Assembly: GCF_001183605.1 (NCBI RefSeq)
Contig: NZ_LFXJ01000005.1
Location: 806,001 to 870,000 of the forward strand
From: Lysinibacillus xylanilyticus
Lineage (GTDB): Bacteria > Bacillota > Bacilli > Bacillales_A > Planococcaceae
Direction: 5' to 3'
Length of the DNA stretch: 64,000 nt
The notes beneath the pieces are model-generated. The model was not told the origin of the DNA and made no database searches. It worked only from the letters and a program-made list of their open reading frames with translations. The stretch's first letter is position 1. Each line of letters starts with the position of its first letter. Made by a program: the position numbers and the translations under genes. This document shows, one piece after another, positions 48,469-57,430 of the stretch.

Positions 48469-49878
48469 TTATTTATAAATGGACGTATTTTCCTTGTTCA
48501 CCTCAATGTTATTTTCGGGGATAATAAGTGTGAAACCAACAATAACAACGAGTCCAGTAATTAAACCATAAATAATTGGTAGTGTAGATGTAATTCCGAA
48601 AATAATAAATGAAATAAAGATTACTAATGAACTAGCAATAATAGAATAGAAAGCTGCTTTACTTGTTACACGCTTCCAATAAAGACCGATGATGAGAGGT
48701 ACGAAGATAGCACCTGATAAAATTGCGTAGGCCATATCTAAAGCTACTAGTATGTTTTGAATCCATACTGAGAAAATGATTGCTAACACACCTAAGCCAA
48801 GTATGACAATTCGAGATGTATTAATGATATCTTTATCAGTCATATCTTTTTTTGCGTATACCTTAATAATATCGTTAGTAATTAGGGTAGCAGAGGCAAA
48901 GATAGCACCTGAAGCATTTGACATTAGTGCAGAACAAACACTAGCAAGAACAAGCCCCAACAAGCCTGGTGGGAGAATTTCTAATGCAAGACTAGTAAAC
49001 GCTGCTTGAGAGTCCCCTAGATTTGGAAGTAGCACAAGTGCGCACATACCTACAATACTTAGTACTAAGCCATATAAAACACTGTATAAACCGGCCGAAA
49101 TGGCACTCCTTTTCGCTACTTTTTGATTTCTTGCTGTAAAAACACGCTGCCAGATGTCTTGAGAAACCATTAAACCAAAGAAGTACAATAAAAAGTATTG
49201 GAAGATACGATCCCAGCCGATATTTGTAAGGCTAAGATGCGCTTCTGGCACACTACTAAATAGAGCTGTTAACCCTCCGACACTGCTTACGCTAAACGGG
49301 AACATAATAAAAAATACACCAATAGTCATTACTATAAATTGTATAATATCAGTTAAGGTAATACTCCACATTCCGCCTAAGACTGTATAAAAGAGTACGA
49401 TTCCTCCGCCAATAATCATAGATGGAATAAGGGACCAGCCCAGTAACACGTGAATAACATTTCCCATACCAATTACTTGTGTTACCACGACCATAAGGGT
49501 ATAGATGGCTGTGACAATAGCACTGATAAGTTGAGTACCTTCTCCAAAGCGCTTTCCGAGTAACTGACTAATAGTAAAAACCTCATAACCGCCAATTTTA
49601 TTAACGACGAAAAGACCCAAGGCAGCTATACCGAAGCCCATCATCGAAACAAACCAAAGACCAGAAACCCCGAAATTATAGCCTAATGACGTTGAACCCA
49701 TAGTAGATGCACCACCGATAATAACAGCTGCTAAACAGCCGACATGGCTGTAGTACCCTAAACGACTTCCTGCGAGTACAAAATCTTTTTCAGATTTCGC
49801 TTTTTTAACTCCAATTATTCCGATAATCATTAAGACACCGAAATATAGTAGAAGAACAAAAGTATCCAGTATATTCAT
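48469..49878 (-). CDS. Sodium:solute symporter (SSS family)
   Basis: This 469-residue transporter has about 13 hydrophobic helices and the SSS signature GLVLASVCSALMSNASGAIFASATLITNDI (about residues 306-335). It takes up a solute with sodium. It starts 1 bp after the aminotransferase stop (GGGGGTGAATAAATG, the ribosome site being the aminotransferase end), so both are made from one mRNA. The partner suggests an amino acid, amine or omega-amino acid substrate, but that is inference. Confidence 0.9.
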   Translation of the reverse strand: MNILDTFVLLLYFGVLMIIGIIGVKKAKSEKDFVLAGSRLGYYSHVGCLAAVIIGGASTMGSTSLGYNFGVSGLWFVSMMGFGIAALGLFVVNKIGGYEVFTISQLLGKRFGEGTQLISAIVTAIYTLMVVVTQVIGMGNVIHVLLGWSLIPSMIIGGGIVLFYTVLGGMWSITLTDIIQFIVMTIGVFFIMFPFSVSSVGGLTALFSSVPEAHLSLTNIGWDRIFQYFLLYFFGLMVSQDIWQRVFTARNQKVAKRSAISAGLYSVLYGLVLSIVGMCALVLLPNLGDSQAAFTSLALEILPPGLLGLVLASVCSALMSNASGAIFASATLITNDIIKVYAKKDMTDKDIINTSRIVILGLGVLAIIFSVWIQNILVALDMAYAILSGAIFVPLIIGLYWKRVTSKAAFYSIIASSLVIFISFIIFGITSTLPIIYGLITGLVVIVGFTLIIPENNIEVNKENTSIYK

Positions 49879-51195
49879 TTATTCACCCCCGAAACTTAAT
49901 TCTAATTCGTATTCGGTAATCGCTTCGTCAAGTAAAGAAATTCCTAAGTCTAAATGTTCTTTATCAATATTTAATGGAGGCATCATTCGGATTACCTCTC
50001 CCTTGTTACCACTCAAATAGTAAATAACCCCTTTGTCCAGACACTTCTCCAGGATGTTCATTAAGCCCTTACCATTTGGTTCTCGTGTTTCAGGATGAAT
50101 AATTTCAATTCCTAGCATCAAACCAATTCCACGAACATTTCCAATCGTGGGATGTTTTTCTTTTAAATGTATTAATTTATTTAATGCATAGTTACCTAAT
50201 ATTCTAGCATTTTCCACTAAACCTTCTTCTTCCAAAACGTCTATTGTAGCGCATGCGGCTGCACATGCGACAGGATTTCCGCCAAATGTAGTACTGTGGC
50301 TACCAATTGTCCATTGTTCCATTAACTCCCTTGAAGCTACTGTTGCGCTAAGGGGCAAGCCACTGGCAATTCCCTTTGCAATCGCCATAATATCTGGTGT
50401 CACACCAAATCGATTTGCCGCAAACCAGCCACCAGTTCGACCAAAACCAGTCTGAACTTCATCAAAGATTAATAAAATTCCGTATCGGTCACAGATTTCT
50501 CTTATTTTTTGTAACCATGCTTTTGGGGGGATAACATAACCGCCTTCTCCGAGAACAGGTTCTAAAATAACAGCTGCGACTTCATCCGGAGACACTTGAT
50601 GATTAAATAAACGTTCGAAATCTTTTTCAACATGTTCTGACCAATATTCATCATGGTTTAAACCTTCGGGTGTTTCCGTTAATTGAGCATAAGGTAATTG
50701 ATATGTCATGTTTGCTCCAACCGGTAAATTCCTTCTATATTTACTTTTTGATGTAGTAAGACTTAGCGCTCCCATCGTTCTTCCATGGAATCCTCCAATG
50801 AAAGAAACAACGTAAGGTCTTCTAGTTACATGTCTTGCTAATTTTACTGCACCTTCAATTGCTTCTGCTCCGCTGTTTCCAAAGAAAAAACAATCTAATG
50901 GATCTGGTAAAATCTCTCTCAATTTCTTAGCTAATAGAATAATTGAATCGTAATTAATAATACCGATAGGACCATGAACTAAATGATCAACTTGATCTTT
51001 AATAGCAGTAATTACCTTTGGATGTCTATGCCCTGTATTTTCTGTTGCAATACCAGAAGTAAAGTCTAGATACTTTCTGCCGTCTACTCCTATATAAAAT
51101 AATCCCTCCGATTTTACTACTTGCAGATTTGGAAAATCCTTCGCCATTGTGGGAGCTAATAAGCCTTCTTCATTAATGTTTTTCCAATCAATCAT
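49879..51195 (-). CDS. Class III aminotransferase
   Basis: This 438-residue PLP enzyme has the class III pattern: [16 protein letters not shown] (about 104-119), [14 protein letters not shown], the [14 protein letters not shown] motif (about 234-247, Asp contacting PLP) and [15 protein letters not shown], whose Lys (about residue 274) forms the Schiff base. Closest known types are 4-aminobutyrate or omega-amino acid aminotransferases. Transcribed with the sodium symporter and divergent from a LysR gene, it looks like a small amine/amino acid catabolic operon. ATG 51195 follows TGGGGATGAG. Confidence 0.92.
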   Translation of the reverse strand: MIDWKNINEEGLLAPTMAKDFPNLQVVKSEGLFYIGVDGRKYLDFTSGIATENTGHRHPKVITAIKDQVDHLVHGPIGIINYDSIILLAKKLREILPDPLDCFFFGNSGAEAIEGAVKLARHVTRRPYVVSFIGGFHGRTMGALSLTTSKSKYRRNLPVGANMTYQLPYAQLTETPEGLNHDEYWSEHVEKDFERLFNHQVSPDEVAAVILEPVLGEGGYVIPPKAWLQKIREICDRYGILLIFDEVQTGFGRTGGWFAANRFGVTPDIMAIAKGIASGLPLSATVASRELMEQWTIGSHSTTFGGNPVACAAACATIDVLEEEGLVENARILGNYALNKLIHLKEKHPTIGNVRGIGLMLGIEIIHPETREPNGKGLMNILEKCLDKGVIYYLSGNKGEVIRMMPPLNIDKEHLDLGISLLDEAITEYELELSFGGE

Positions 51196-51428
51196 AATCT
51201 CATCCCCATTTCATTGATGTTGAGAGAATTTTCCCTTAATTCAGAAAAAACGTCAAATGCCTACTATAAAAAAAATTAATAGTTGAAAAATAGTTATAGA
51301 AATAAAAACATTTAATTCGGCCATGCATTACACTCATTATTTCTTAAATGGAAGAAGGGTAATTATTACTTTATAATAGAAATACAGATTTATAATGTGG
51401 GAATAAGGGGAAAGTAGACGGTGATTAA
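51196..51428. promoter_or_regulatory. Divergent promoter region of the aminotransferase operon and its LysR gene
   Basis: A 233-bp A/T-rich gap between divergent genes. A TATAAT at 51372-51377 fits the LysR promoter. ACTAT...ATAGT inverted patches (about 51263-51283 and 51289-51299) are candidate LysR sites of the T-N11-A kind. Binding is inferred from the divergent layout. Confidence 0.4.
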
Positions 51429-52328
51429 ATGGAACTAAGGAATTTGAAAACCTTTCAAGTGGTCGCAGAAGAATTAAATATCACAAAGGCTGCCAAAAGA
51501 TTAGGGTATACACAGCCAACTATTACGCTGCAAATACAGTCTTTAGAAAAAGAACTGAAGCACACTCTATTAACAAGAGTTGGTAAAAAGACTCTTCTAA
51601 CAGCTGCTGGAAAAAAGCTAAAAGACCATGTCGATAGCTTATTTATTTTTATAGATAAGATAGAAAAAGACATGGAAGAACTACATGGACCGTCTGGCAT
51701 TCTGACTATTGCTGCTTCTGAATATTATTGTACTCAACATCTTTCACCGATTGTAAAAGCTTATTTGGAAATATACCCGACTGTGAAAATAAGTCTTCTA
51801 CCACTAAATAGTGTACATGCTATTAAAAGTGTAAGAGACCATGTAGCGGATATTGCTATTATTGCGAATGAGTGTAATGATAACGATATTAGTAAAACTT
51901 TTTTAGAAGAGGAAAAGGCTTTTTTAGTTGCTTCTTCTAGAATTAGCAAAGAAAGAAGTTTTCATGAAATTCTAAGTGAAGATACCTTTATCTCCTATGA
52001 CTATCATTGTAGTTTCAGTAATATCATAGAACAATACTTCAAAAAAGCCGAATTTCAACCTCAGTCCACTATTATGGTTGGGGGAAGCGATGAGATGATA
52101 AAGCGTGCCGTGTTGAACGGAACAGGTTATGCGATTTTAGGTCAAAATGCTATTAAGAACGAAATACAGGATGGTTCGATCAGAATTCTCCAACATGTTT
52201 CAGAATCTATAATTACATCAGCCATAAATTTAAAAGTTCGCTCAGATGAACCGAATATACTAACATTTAATGAATTTTTACAAAACGCCTGGCCAGTAAG
52301 CAATAATCTTAGTGAAACATTAAATTAA
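51429..52328 (+). CDS. LysR-family regulator
   Basis: This 299-residue protein begins with the LysR winged HTH (ELRNLKTFQVVAEELNITKAAKRLGYTQPTITLQIQSLEKEL) and continues into a two-lobe effector domain. LysR proteins commonly control a divergent neighbour; here that is the aminotransferase-symporter pair, and the inducer is probably its substrate. ATG 51429 follows GGTGATTAA. Length is normal. A strong terminator lies 22 bp after the stop. Confidence 0.92.
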   Translation: MELRNLKTFQVVAEELNITKAAKRLGYTQPTITLQIQSLEKELKHTLLTRVGKKTLLTAAGKKLKDHVDSLFIFIDKIEKDMEELHGPSGILTIAASEYYCTQHLSPIVKAYLEIYPTVKISLLPLNSVHAIKSVRDHVADIAIIANECNDNDISKTFLEEEKAFLVASSRISKERSFHEILSEDTFISYDYHCSFSNIIEQYFKKAEFQPQSTIMVGGSDEMIKRAVLNGTGYAILGQNAIKNEIQDGSIRILQHVSESIITSAINLKVRSDEPNILTFNEFLQNAWPVSNNLSETLN

Positions 52329-52349
52329 ATGCAAAAAAAGATAATTAGA

Positions 52350-52385
52350 AAATGGGGAATGCATGTGTGCATTCCCCATTTCTTA
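52350..52385 (+). terminator. Intrinsic terminator after the LysR gene
   Basis: A perfect 14-bp stem, AAATGGGGAATGCA (52350-52363) with TGCATTCCCCATTT (52368-52381), TGTG loop. Confidence 0.85.
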
Positions 52386-52430
52386 CTTTCTGTGATGGAT
52401 ATATTTTACTTCTTTCAGCAATTCTTTTTA

Positions 52431-52488
52431 GTGGCGAAAGCGAAGCGTCAGCTACAATTATTTTTGTAGCGAAAGCACAAAGTGTAGT
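52431..52488 (+). repeat. Internal fragment of the MITE-like repeat
   Basis: GGCGAAAGCGAAGCGTCAGC followed by TACAATTATTTTTGTAGCGAAAGCACAAAG matches the middle part of the element at 41580-41640. Confidence 0.55.
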
Positions 52489-52556
52489 TTTATAAAAAAG
52501 TATGATCATTTATAATAAAGATTGATAATTTGTAATAAAGTTTGATTAAAAACATC

Positions 52557-52591
52557 TCACCTCTATAGATTTTTAGAGGTGAGGTTTTTTT
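52557..52591. terminator. Intrinsic terminator-like hairpin
   Basis: CTCACCTCTA (52557-52566) pairs with TAGAGGTGAG (52574-52583), followed by a run of seven T. No gene is seen directly upstream; it may belong to a lost transcript. Confidence 0.7.
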
Positions 52592-52625
52592 GTTGGAAAT
52601 TTATGGTGATATCACTGTGGAGATT

Positions 52626-52740
52626 GTGAAGAAATGCACTTAAACTCCCATGAAAGAACTTAATCATCTTTCATATTCTGTGGTGTAGCTCTGGTTTTGC
52701 GCTACATGGATGGCTAACGGGGCAGGATAGTTGAATAAGG
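52626..52740 (+). repeat. Second repeat family, copy 1
   Basis: About 110 bp: AAACTCCCATGAAAGAACTT, ATCATCTTTC, CTGTGGTGTAGC, TTTTGCGCTAC and GATGGCTAACGGGG are shared with copies at 53750 and 54729. GAAAGA/TCTTTC and GTAGC/GCTAC can each fold into a hairpin. Confidence 0.85.
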
Positions 52741-52819
52741 AACAATTTAACAATGTAAATGTTTTGATATTTTGAGATAATCAAAAGGCATCAAGACTTT
52801 GAAGGTAAGGGATGAAAAT

Positions 52820-53233
52820 ATGAAGAAATATATTTCTTTAAACTTAATTTTGTTTATAGTATTTTTGACAGGAACCATACTTTCGATATTTATTATATAT
52901 AAAGATATTGATACTTCGTTTTCTCTTAAATTAATTACAGGATATGTAATTTATCTACTTCTATATGGCATATTTATCATCGCAATGGTTATTGCAAATA
53001 TGAGGAAGTTAAATTGGATTCAAATAAGAAAAAGGGTTTTTACACTTATTATTTGGTTTATTTTTATAAGTGTTGCACACTATCTTGTTTTTTATATTTT
53101 AAATAAGAAAATGGATGTGTGGGATTTAGGTGTTCCTTTGGCGACATCACTTGGATTGTCTTTTTCTGATTTAATGTTTAAGAAAAAGAAGACAAAAAAA
53201 TTAGTTGTTTCGCTAATGAACGATAAGGATTAA
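52820..53233 (+). CDS. Small four-helix membrane protein, family unknown
   Basis: About 137 residues with four hydrophobic helices (roughly residues 7-25, 35-60, 70-92 and 103-118) and a very basic C-terminus (FKKKKTKKL). I chose ATG 52820, eight bases after GAAGGTAAGGG, rather than a TTG seven codons earlier. It is flanked by copies of the second repeat family. I do not recognise the family; it may be a two- or four-helix integral membrane protein of unknown use. Confidence 0.65.
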   Translation: MKKYISLNLILFIVFLTGTILSIFIIYKDIDTSFSLKLITGYVIYLLLYGIFIIAMVIANMRKLNWIQIRKRVFTLIIWFIFISVAHYLVFYILNKKMDVWDLGVPLATSLGLSFSDLMFKKKKTKKLVVSLMNDKD

Positions 53234-53247
53234 TGCCTTTTTGTTCT

Positions 53248-53362
53248 TGACTAACAGCGTGCTTTACTTGAAGAAGAAGGTTACTTTAAACAGATATACC
53301 AATGCGGAATTTTAAATTCCATCACTACATTGAATGAATATCTGAAGGATATTGTTCAGTAG
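53248..53362 (+). repeat. Degenerate repeat tail and coding scrap
   Basis: GACTAACAGCGTGCTTTACTTGAAGAA is a degenerate end of the second repeat family (CTAACGGGGTGCTTTAATTGAAGA). It runs into a frame GYFKQIYQCGILNSITTLNEYLKDIVQ that stops at 53362 and looks like the tail of a lost gene. Confidence 0.4.
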
Positions 53363-53392
53363 CAATAAGAAAAGCGATGCAATAAAGCAACG

Positions 53393-53581
53393 CTAAGTTT
53401 GTTTAATCCTAGACAACTTTACAACACTAAAAACAAAGCCTATCGATCCAGTAATAAAGAAAATATATGCTACTAGTATTGACATAGGTTCTATGTTGTT
53501 TGTAAAGATTCTATATCCTCCTACTGAACCTAATGCCAAACAATAAACCGAGCTAAGCAATGTTATATTCTTTTCAGTCAA
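53393..53581 (-). CDS. Small two-helix membrane protein
   Basis: A 62-residue product from TTG 53579-53581, which sits eight bases from a perfect GGAGGTG site. Two hydrophobic helices (about residues 8-26 and 32-54) are joined by a short loop with acidic residues. The strong ribosome site makes it credible as a real gene. No family recognised. Confidence 0.6.
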   Translation of the reverse strand: MTEKNITLLSSVYCLALGSVGGYRIFTNNIEPMSILVAYIFFITGSIGFVFSVVKLSRIKQT

Positions 53582-53749
53582 AAAAACACCTCCAAATAAT
53601 GGGATTTATAATATGTTAACACTAATTCGATTATTAGTTAACTAATATTTGGTGGTTTTAATGTCATGAAACAAAGAATCTTAATGAACAATATGAGGAA
53701 ATTAATAAATATGGTGTGATCCGCTTTTAATTGCGGATATCTAGGAATT

Positions 53750-53864
53750 TGTGAAGAATCGCACTTAAACTCCCATGAAAGAACTTAATCATCTTTCATA
53801 TTCTGTGGTGTAGCACTGGTTTTGCGCTACATGGATGGCTAACGGGGTGCTTTAATTGAAGATT
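53750..53864 (+). repeat. Second repeat family, copy 2
   Basis: Nearly identical to copy 1, ending GCTAACGGGGTGCTTTAATT. A hairpin ATCCGC/GCGGAT lies just before it (53719-53738). A further tail-like fragment GAGCTAACGGAGCAGTTTAG occurs at about 53896. Confidence 0.85.
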
Positions 53865-54081
53865 ATTGAGTTGCATAAGCAGCTCTTTTTTTTTTGAGCT
53901 AACGGAGCAGTTTAGTGCAACATGGAGTACCTTCAAAATTATGGGGATTTACAACGCTAAGTTAAGAAATGTGATCAAACGACGTTTTGGTAATTTTCTG
54001 AAGGTTTGAGGGAACCAGAAAGCTAAAATGTTTATAGTACGCTTATTTTTTGGTATAATATCTAAATGACTTTCAAATGAA

Positions 54082-54390
54082 ATGTGGTATAACATGAAGA
54101 AATATCTTGAAAAGTATGCTATGGGTATGATTATGGCTACAATTCTTTTTTTTATTGAAGAAGGACCAGGTTTACCATTACATTTACCCATATGGAAACA
54201 ACTAATCGTATCCTTCATCATTCTACCTTCTATGTGGTATTTGTTAGAACGGACGAATGATAACCATAGCGATATAGATACACCTTATTTTACATGGCAA
54301 AAGTTTAGATTACTTTTAAGTCTATTATTGGGCATAATAGCTACTTTCATTGCTGCTGATCTGCTAGGGTATATTAAATATGTTAAATAG
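54082..54390 (+). CDS. Small membrane protein, unknown
   Basis: Up to 102 residues with three hydrophobic helices (about residues 12-24, 40-55 and 77-97). A TATAAT-like -10 lies at 54055-54060. Two starts are possible, ATG 54082 or ATG 54094; neither has a clear ribosome site. No family recognised; the polar loop NDNHSDIDTPYFTWQKF separates helix 2 and 3. Confidence 0.55.
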   Translation: MWYNMKKYLEKYAMGMIMATILFFIEEGPGLPLHLPIWKQLIVSFIILPSMWYLLERTNDNHSDIDTPYFTWQKFRLLLSLLLGIIATFIAADLLGYIKYVK

Positions 54391-54481
54391 CTAAATCTAG
54401 TAATTATGTATGTGAAAATGTACGATATTATTAGTTCAATATACAAATAAAGTTCCCAAATGAAAGTTTGGGCACACATTA

Positions 54482-54522
54482 AAAAGTCATGAATGTTGTT
54501 AAATCAACGTTTGTGGCTTTTT
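54482..54522 (+). terminator. Terminator-like hairpin
   Basis: AAAAGTCATGAATGTTG and CAACGTTTGTGGCTTTT form an imperfect stem around TTAAAT with a T-run after it. It is 90 bp after the membrane protein gene; a small TTCCCAAA/TTTGGG stem precedes it. Confidence 0.65.
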
Positions 54523-54728
54523 GTATGAACATTGTAGCTTTTTATGCAAAGATATATAAACATAGCTATAATAAGGCTTTTCAAGAATTTGCAGAAAATT
54601 CTACAGATATGCTATGTGAATAAAAACATGCATATATAGACAATTTATAACGCTGTAAATCAGTATTCTTTAATCGGTACTTCTACTTAAACTAACAAGA
54701 ACTTTAGTTGAAGAAGCGTCGTTGTTCT

Positions 54729-54830
54729 TATTAAACTCCCATGAAAGAACTTAATCATCTTTCATTTTCTGTGGTGTGGCGCTGTTTTTGCGCTACATGG
54801 ATGGCTAACGGGGTGCTTTAATTGAAGATT
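54729..54830 (+). repeat. Second repeat family, copy 3
   Basis: Matches copies 1 and 2 from TTAAACTCCCATGAAAGAAC to GCTAACGGGGTGCTTTAATT. A degenerate tail, ACTAACAAGAACTTTAGTTG, lies about 30 bp upstream. Confidence 0.85.
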
Positions 54831-54880
54831 CGCTTCCAGAAATAATCAATCTTTATTATAAAAATCAAACTAGATAAATA

Positions 54881-54930
54881 AAGAACCAACTGTTTTGATT
54901 AAACTTTGTTTCAAAACAGTTGGTTTCTTT
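54881..54930. terminator. Strong hairpin
   Basis: AAGAACCAACTGTTTTGA (54881-54898) pairs with TCAAAACAGTTGGTTTCTT (54911-54929) in a long stem followed by a T-rich tail. No gene directly upstream. Confidence 0.75.
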
Positions 54931-55026
54931 CTGTATTAAATCAGCGTTTGCAACTTACTTTTAATTGAACTTTATTCAAAAGCTACACAAAGCCAAATCC
55001 AGACACAATTATATAAAAGAAAAAGA

Positions 55027-55052
55027 CTGTAGCAAAATTAAATTTGCTACAG
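55027..55052. terminator. Hairpin before the padR promoter
   Basis: CTGTAGCAAA (55027-55036) pairs with TTTGCTACAG (55043-55052). It separates the padR unit from upstream sequence. Confidence 0.55.
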
Positions 55053-55176
55053 CCGGAATTGGTTTATGCCCTTTGATAGTGCAATATAATCTATTTTATC
55101 ATAAAAAACATTATTATAATGTTTTTTGTTTTTTTTGAATAATGATTTTAAAGCATACAACTAATTAATAAGCCTA

Positions 55177-55226
55177 TTGACAAAAAAATGAAGAATCTGT
55201 ATATTTAGTTTATTCAACGTTGAATA
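55177..55226 (+). promoter_or_regulatory. padR promoter with palindromic operator
   Basis: TTGACA (55177-55182) and TATATT (55200-55205) with a 17-bp spacer form a near-consensus vegetative promoter. Directly downstream, over the expected start point, is the perfect 16-bp palindrome TATTCAACGTTGAATA (55211-55226). The same palindrome occurs before the ABC transporter genes, so the PadR protein most likely represses both. Confidence 0.8.
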
Positions 55227-55242
55227 TAAAAAGGTGATTATT

Positions 55243-55791
55243 ATGACAAGACTATTAGTTCTTGCTATGTTGGGGCTAAAACCAATGACTGGCTATGATA
55301 TTAAAGTGATGCTTGAATTAAGTGACGCTGAACGATGGGGTGGTGTACTAATCGGCTCGATCTATAATGCTTTAAAGAAGCTTGAAAAAGATGGCTATAT
55401 AGAGGTAGCTAGTATTGAATCCACGGGTCATAGACAAAAAGCAATTTACCAAATTACTGAAAAGGGCAGGGCGCATGAGCAAGAATTAATTATCGAGGCT
55501 CTTGAAAAATCCTCTGTAGTTTATCCTACTACTTTATATTCTGGGGTATCTTTTGCATTTAAACTGCCAAAGGCTAAAGCGGTGGATGCATTAGAAAAGC
55601 AGAAAATAATTTTGGAACAAGAAGAAAAGGCTATCAATGCTGGTTATGAGGCGAAATTGATTGCTATGCAAGGAGAACTGCCAGCATTAACACAACTAGC
55701 ATTTGATAATATGCTTGAAATTGTTAAAGTACAATCAAAATTTGTCCATCAAGCTATTGAAATTATGAAAAAAAGTGACTCTCTCGAATGA
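55243..55791 (+). CDS. PadR-family transcriptional repressor
   Basis: This 182-residue protein has the PadR winged HTH in residues about 1-80: LVLAMLGLKPMTGYDIKVMLE, SIYNALKKLEKDGYIEV and RQKAIYQITEKGRAHEQEL. The rest is a helical domain like that of the Vir_act_alpha_C/AphA branch, used for dimerisation. PadR proteins usually repress efflux genes and are released by the drug. ATG 55243 follows AAAAAGGTG. The downstream ABC exporter carries the same operator, so this is a self-contained repressor-exporter unit. Confidence 0.92.
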   Translation: MTRLLVLAMLGLKPMTGYDIKVMLELSDAERWGGVLIGSIYNALKKLEKDGYIEVASIESTGHRQKAIYQITEKGRAHEQELIIEALEKSSVVYPTTLYSGVSFAFKLPKAKAVDALEKQKIILEQEEKAINAGYEAKLIAMQGELPALTQLAFDNMLEIVKVQSKFVHQAIEIMKKSDSLE

Positions 55792-55812
55792 GGGAGTTAA
55801 AAAATAGCTGTA

Positions 55813-55828
55813 TACTCAACGTTGAATA
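55813..55828 (+). promoter_or_regulatory. Second PadR operator, before the ABC genes
   Basis: TACTCAACGTTGAATA shares the TCAACGTTGA core palindrome with the site at 55211-55226, differing in one outer base. It lies 27 bp before the ABC ATPase start. Confidence 0.75.
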
Positions 55829-55854
55829 TACAATATTAAGTAAGGGGAGAAAAT

Positions 55855-56550
55855 ATGAAAAAGCTAATTAGTGCTAATCAATTAACGAAAAATTATAAAG
55901 CTAGATGTGTCGTTGATCATATAAACATTGACATTAAAGAAGGTGAGATAGTAGCGATAGTGGGCACAAATGGTGCTGGGAAAACAACAACTATTAGTAT
56001 GCTTCTTGGCATTATTCCTCAGGATAGTGGAACGATTGAATACTGGACATCTGATTACAAAAAAGAAATAGGTACACAGCTTCAATCAACCCCTTTTTTC
56101 GAAGGTTATTCTGTAGAGGATAACGTGAAATTATTTGCGGCATTCTATGGAATTTCGCTAACAAAAAATGAAATTGATGAAAAACTTACTGCTTTTGATT
56201 TATTGCAGGTCAAAAAAACACCTGCTATCAAACTGTCATTAGGACAGCAAAAACGGCTTGCAATTATCGTGACAACATTGCATCATCCTAAATTAGTAAT
56301 TTTAGATGAACCTTCTGCTGGATTGGATCCTAGAGGCCAAAGAGACATTCAACAGATTATTAAACGATTAAAAGATAGCAGGGTTGCCGTTTTATTTTCT
56401 TCCCACGATATGTTGGAGGTTATGAATGTAGCTGACAGAGTGTTGATCATGCATCACGGGAAAATAATGGCAAATGGCTCACCGGATGGCTTAATGGAGC
56501 ACTATCAAACTCAAAATTTAGAAGAATTATTTTTTGAATTAACGATGTGA
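55855..56550 (+). CDS. ABC-2 type exporter ATPase
   Basis: This 231-residue ATPase has Walker A VGTNGAGKTTT (about 37-47), a Q-loop LQSTPFFEGYSV, signature LSLGQQKR (about 128-135), Walker B LVILDEPSAGLDP and H-loop SSHDML. It resembles CcmA/NatA-type export ATPases. Its permease partner follows after 13 bp. Together with the PadR gene in front it forms an inducible multidrug or lipid exporter; the transported substance is unknown. Ribosome site AAGGGGAG. Confidence 0.93.
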   Translation: MKKLISANQLTKNYKARCVVDHINIDIKEGEIVAIVGTNGAGKTTTISMLLGIIPQDSGTIEYWTSDYKKEIGTQLQSTPFFEGYSVEDNVKLFAAFYGISLTKNEIDEKLTAFDLLQVKKTPAIKLSLGQQKRLAIIVTTLHHPKLVILDEPSAGLDPRGQRDIQQIIKRLKDSRVAVLFSSHDMLEVMNVADRVLIMHHGKIMANGSPDGLMEHYQTQNLEELFFELTM

Positions 56551-56563
56551 GGAGAGAGAGAAA

Positions 56564-57274
56564 ATGAAGACTGTTTTCGTATTAAATTTGAAATCCAGCA
56601 TAAAGGATATGTATTTACTATTTTGGTCAATATTAATGCCATTTGCCGCAATTATTGCGTTAAGAATATTTTTACCAAGTTATGCAGGAGATTATGTAGA
56701 AGGAATCATTGCCGTTAGTGTATTTTTCTATTCATTTATGACCACTGCATTTATAGCGTTATCGCAAAGAAAAAGAGGGGTTTATAATTTACTTCACGCT
56801 ACACCAATGCCTTTATGGAAATATATCATCAGTATTTCTAGTTCATGGGCTATAGTAGCGATTATCTTATCTTATATCGTGCTTTTATTCGCTATCGTTA
56901 TCAATCAACTAAATTTTTCATTTAAAATCCTCTTATATATGACACCAATTATCCTAATAGCTTCATTAAGTTTTGTTTTTTTCAGCTTTTTTATTTCAAG
57001 TCTCGTGAAAAACGAGGGACATTTAAGTATGACTGCAAATGTACTGATGATACCAATGCTACTTTGTAGTAATGCATTTTTTACAATGGAAAAAGCGCCA
57101 AACCTTATACAATATATTAGTATAGTAAATCCGTTTGAATGGTTTTTAAATGGAATTAAATCTGCATTTCTAAATAACTTTAGTATATGGGGAGAATCTT
57201 TACTTTTTTTATTGGGATGTCTAGCTGTGACACTTATCATTTCCTTAAAAACATTCAAGTATAGTGACCAATAA
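56564..57274 (+). CDS. ABC-2 type permease
   Basis: This 236-residue permease has six hydrophobic helices (about residues 18-38, 48-68, 91-115, 124-148, 158-178 and 208-228) and the ABC-2 pattern with a conserved NPFEWFLNG before the last helix. It pairs with the ATPase 13 bp upstream. A terminator overlaps its end. Confidence 0.88.
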   Translation: MKTVFVLNLKSSIKDMYLLFWSILMPFAAIIALRIFLPSYAGDYVEGIIAVSVFFYSFMTTAFIALSQRKRGVYNLLHATPMPLWKYIISISSSWAIVAIILSYIVLLFAIVINQLNFSFKILLYMTPIILIASLSFVFFSFFISSLVKNEGHLSMTANVLMIPMLLCSNAFFTMEKAPNLIQYISIVNPFEWFLNGIKSAFLNNFSIWGESLLFLLGCLAVTLIISLKTFKYSDQ

Positions 57275-57288
57275 TTGCTACAAAAATG

Positions 57289-57325
57289 AAATGACCAGAA
57301 CTCCAATTTGAGTCTGGTCATTTTA
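57289..57325 (+). terminator. Intrinsic terminator of the ABC operon
   Basis: AAATGACCAGA (57289-57299) pairs perfectly with TCTGGTCATTT (57313-57323), T-run after it. Confidence 0.85.
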
Positions 57326-57430
57326 TGAACGTCAAAAGTGTATTTAGTTTTTTTCTTTGTTTGAAATTATAGCTGACTTGAAGGGATATAAAAGTTGAAA
57401 ATGGAATATTTCATTAGGGAGGATGATTAG

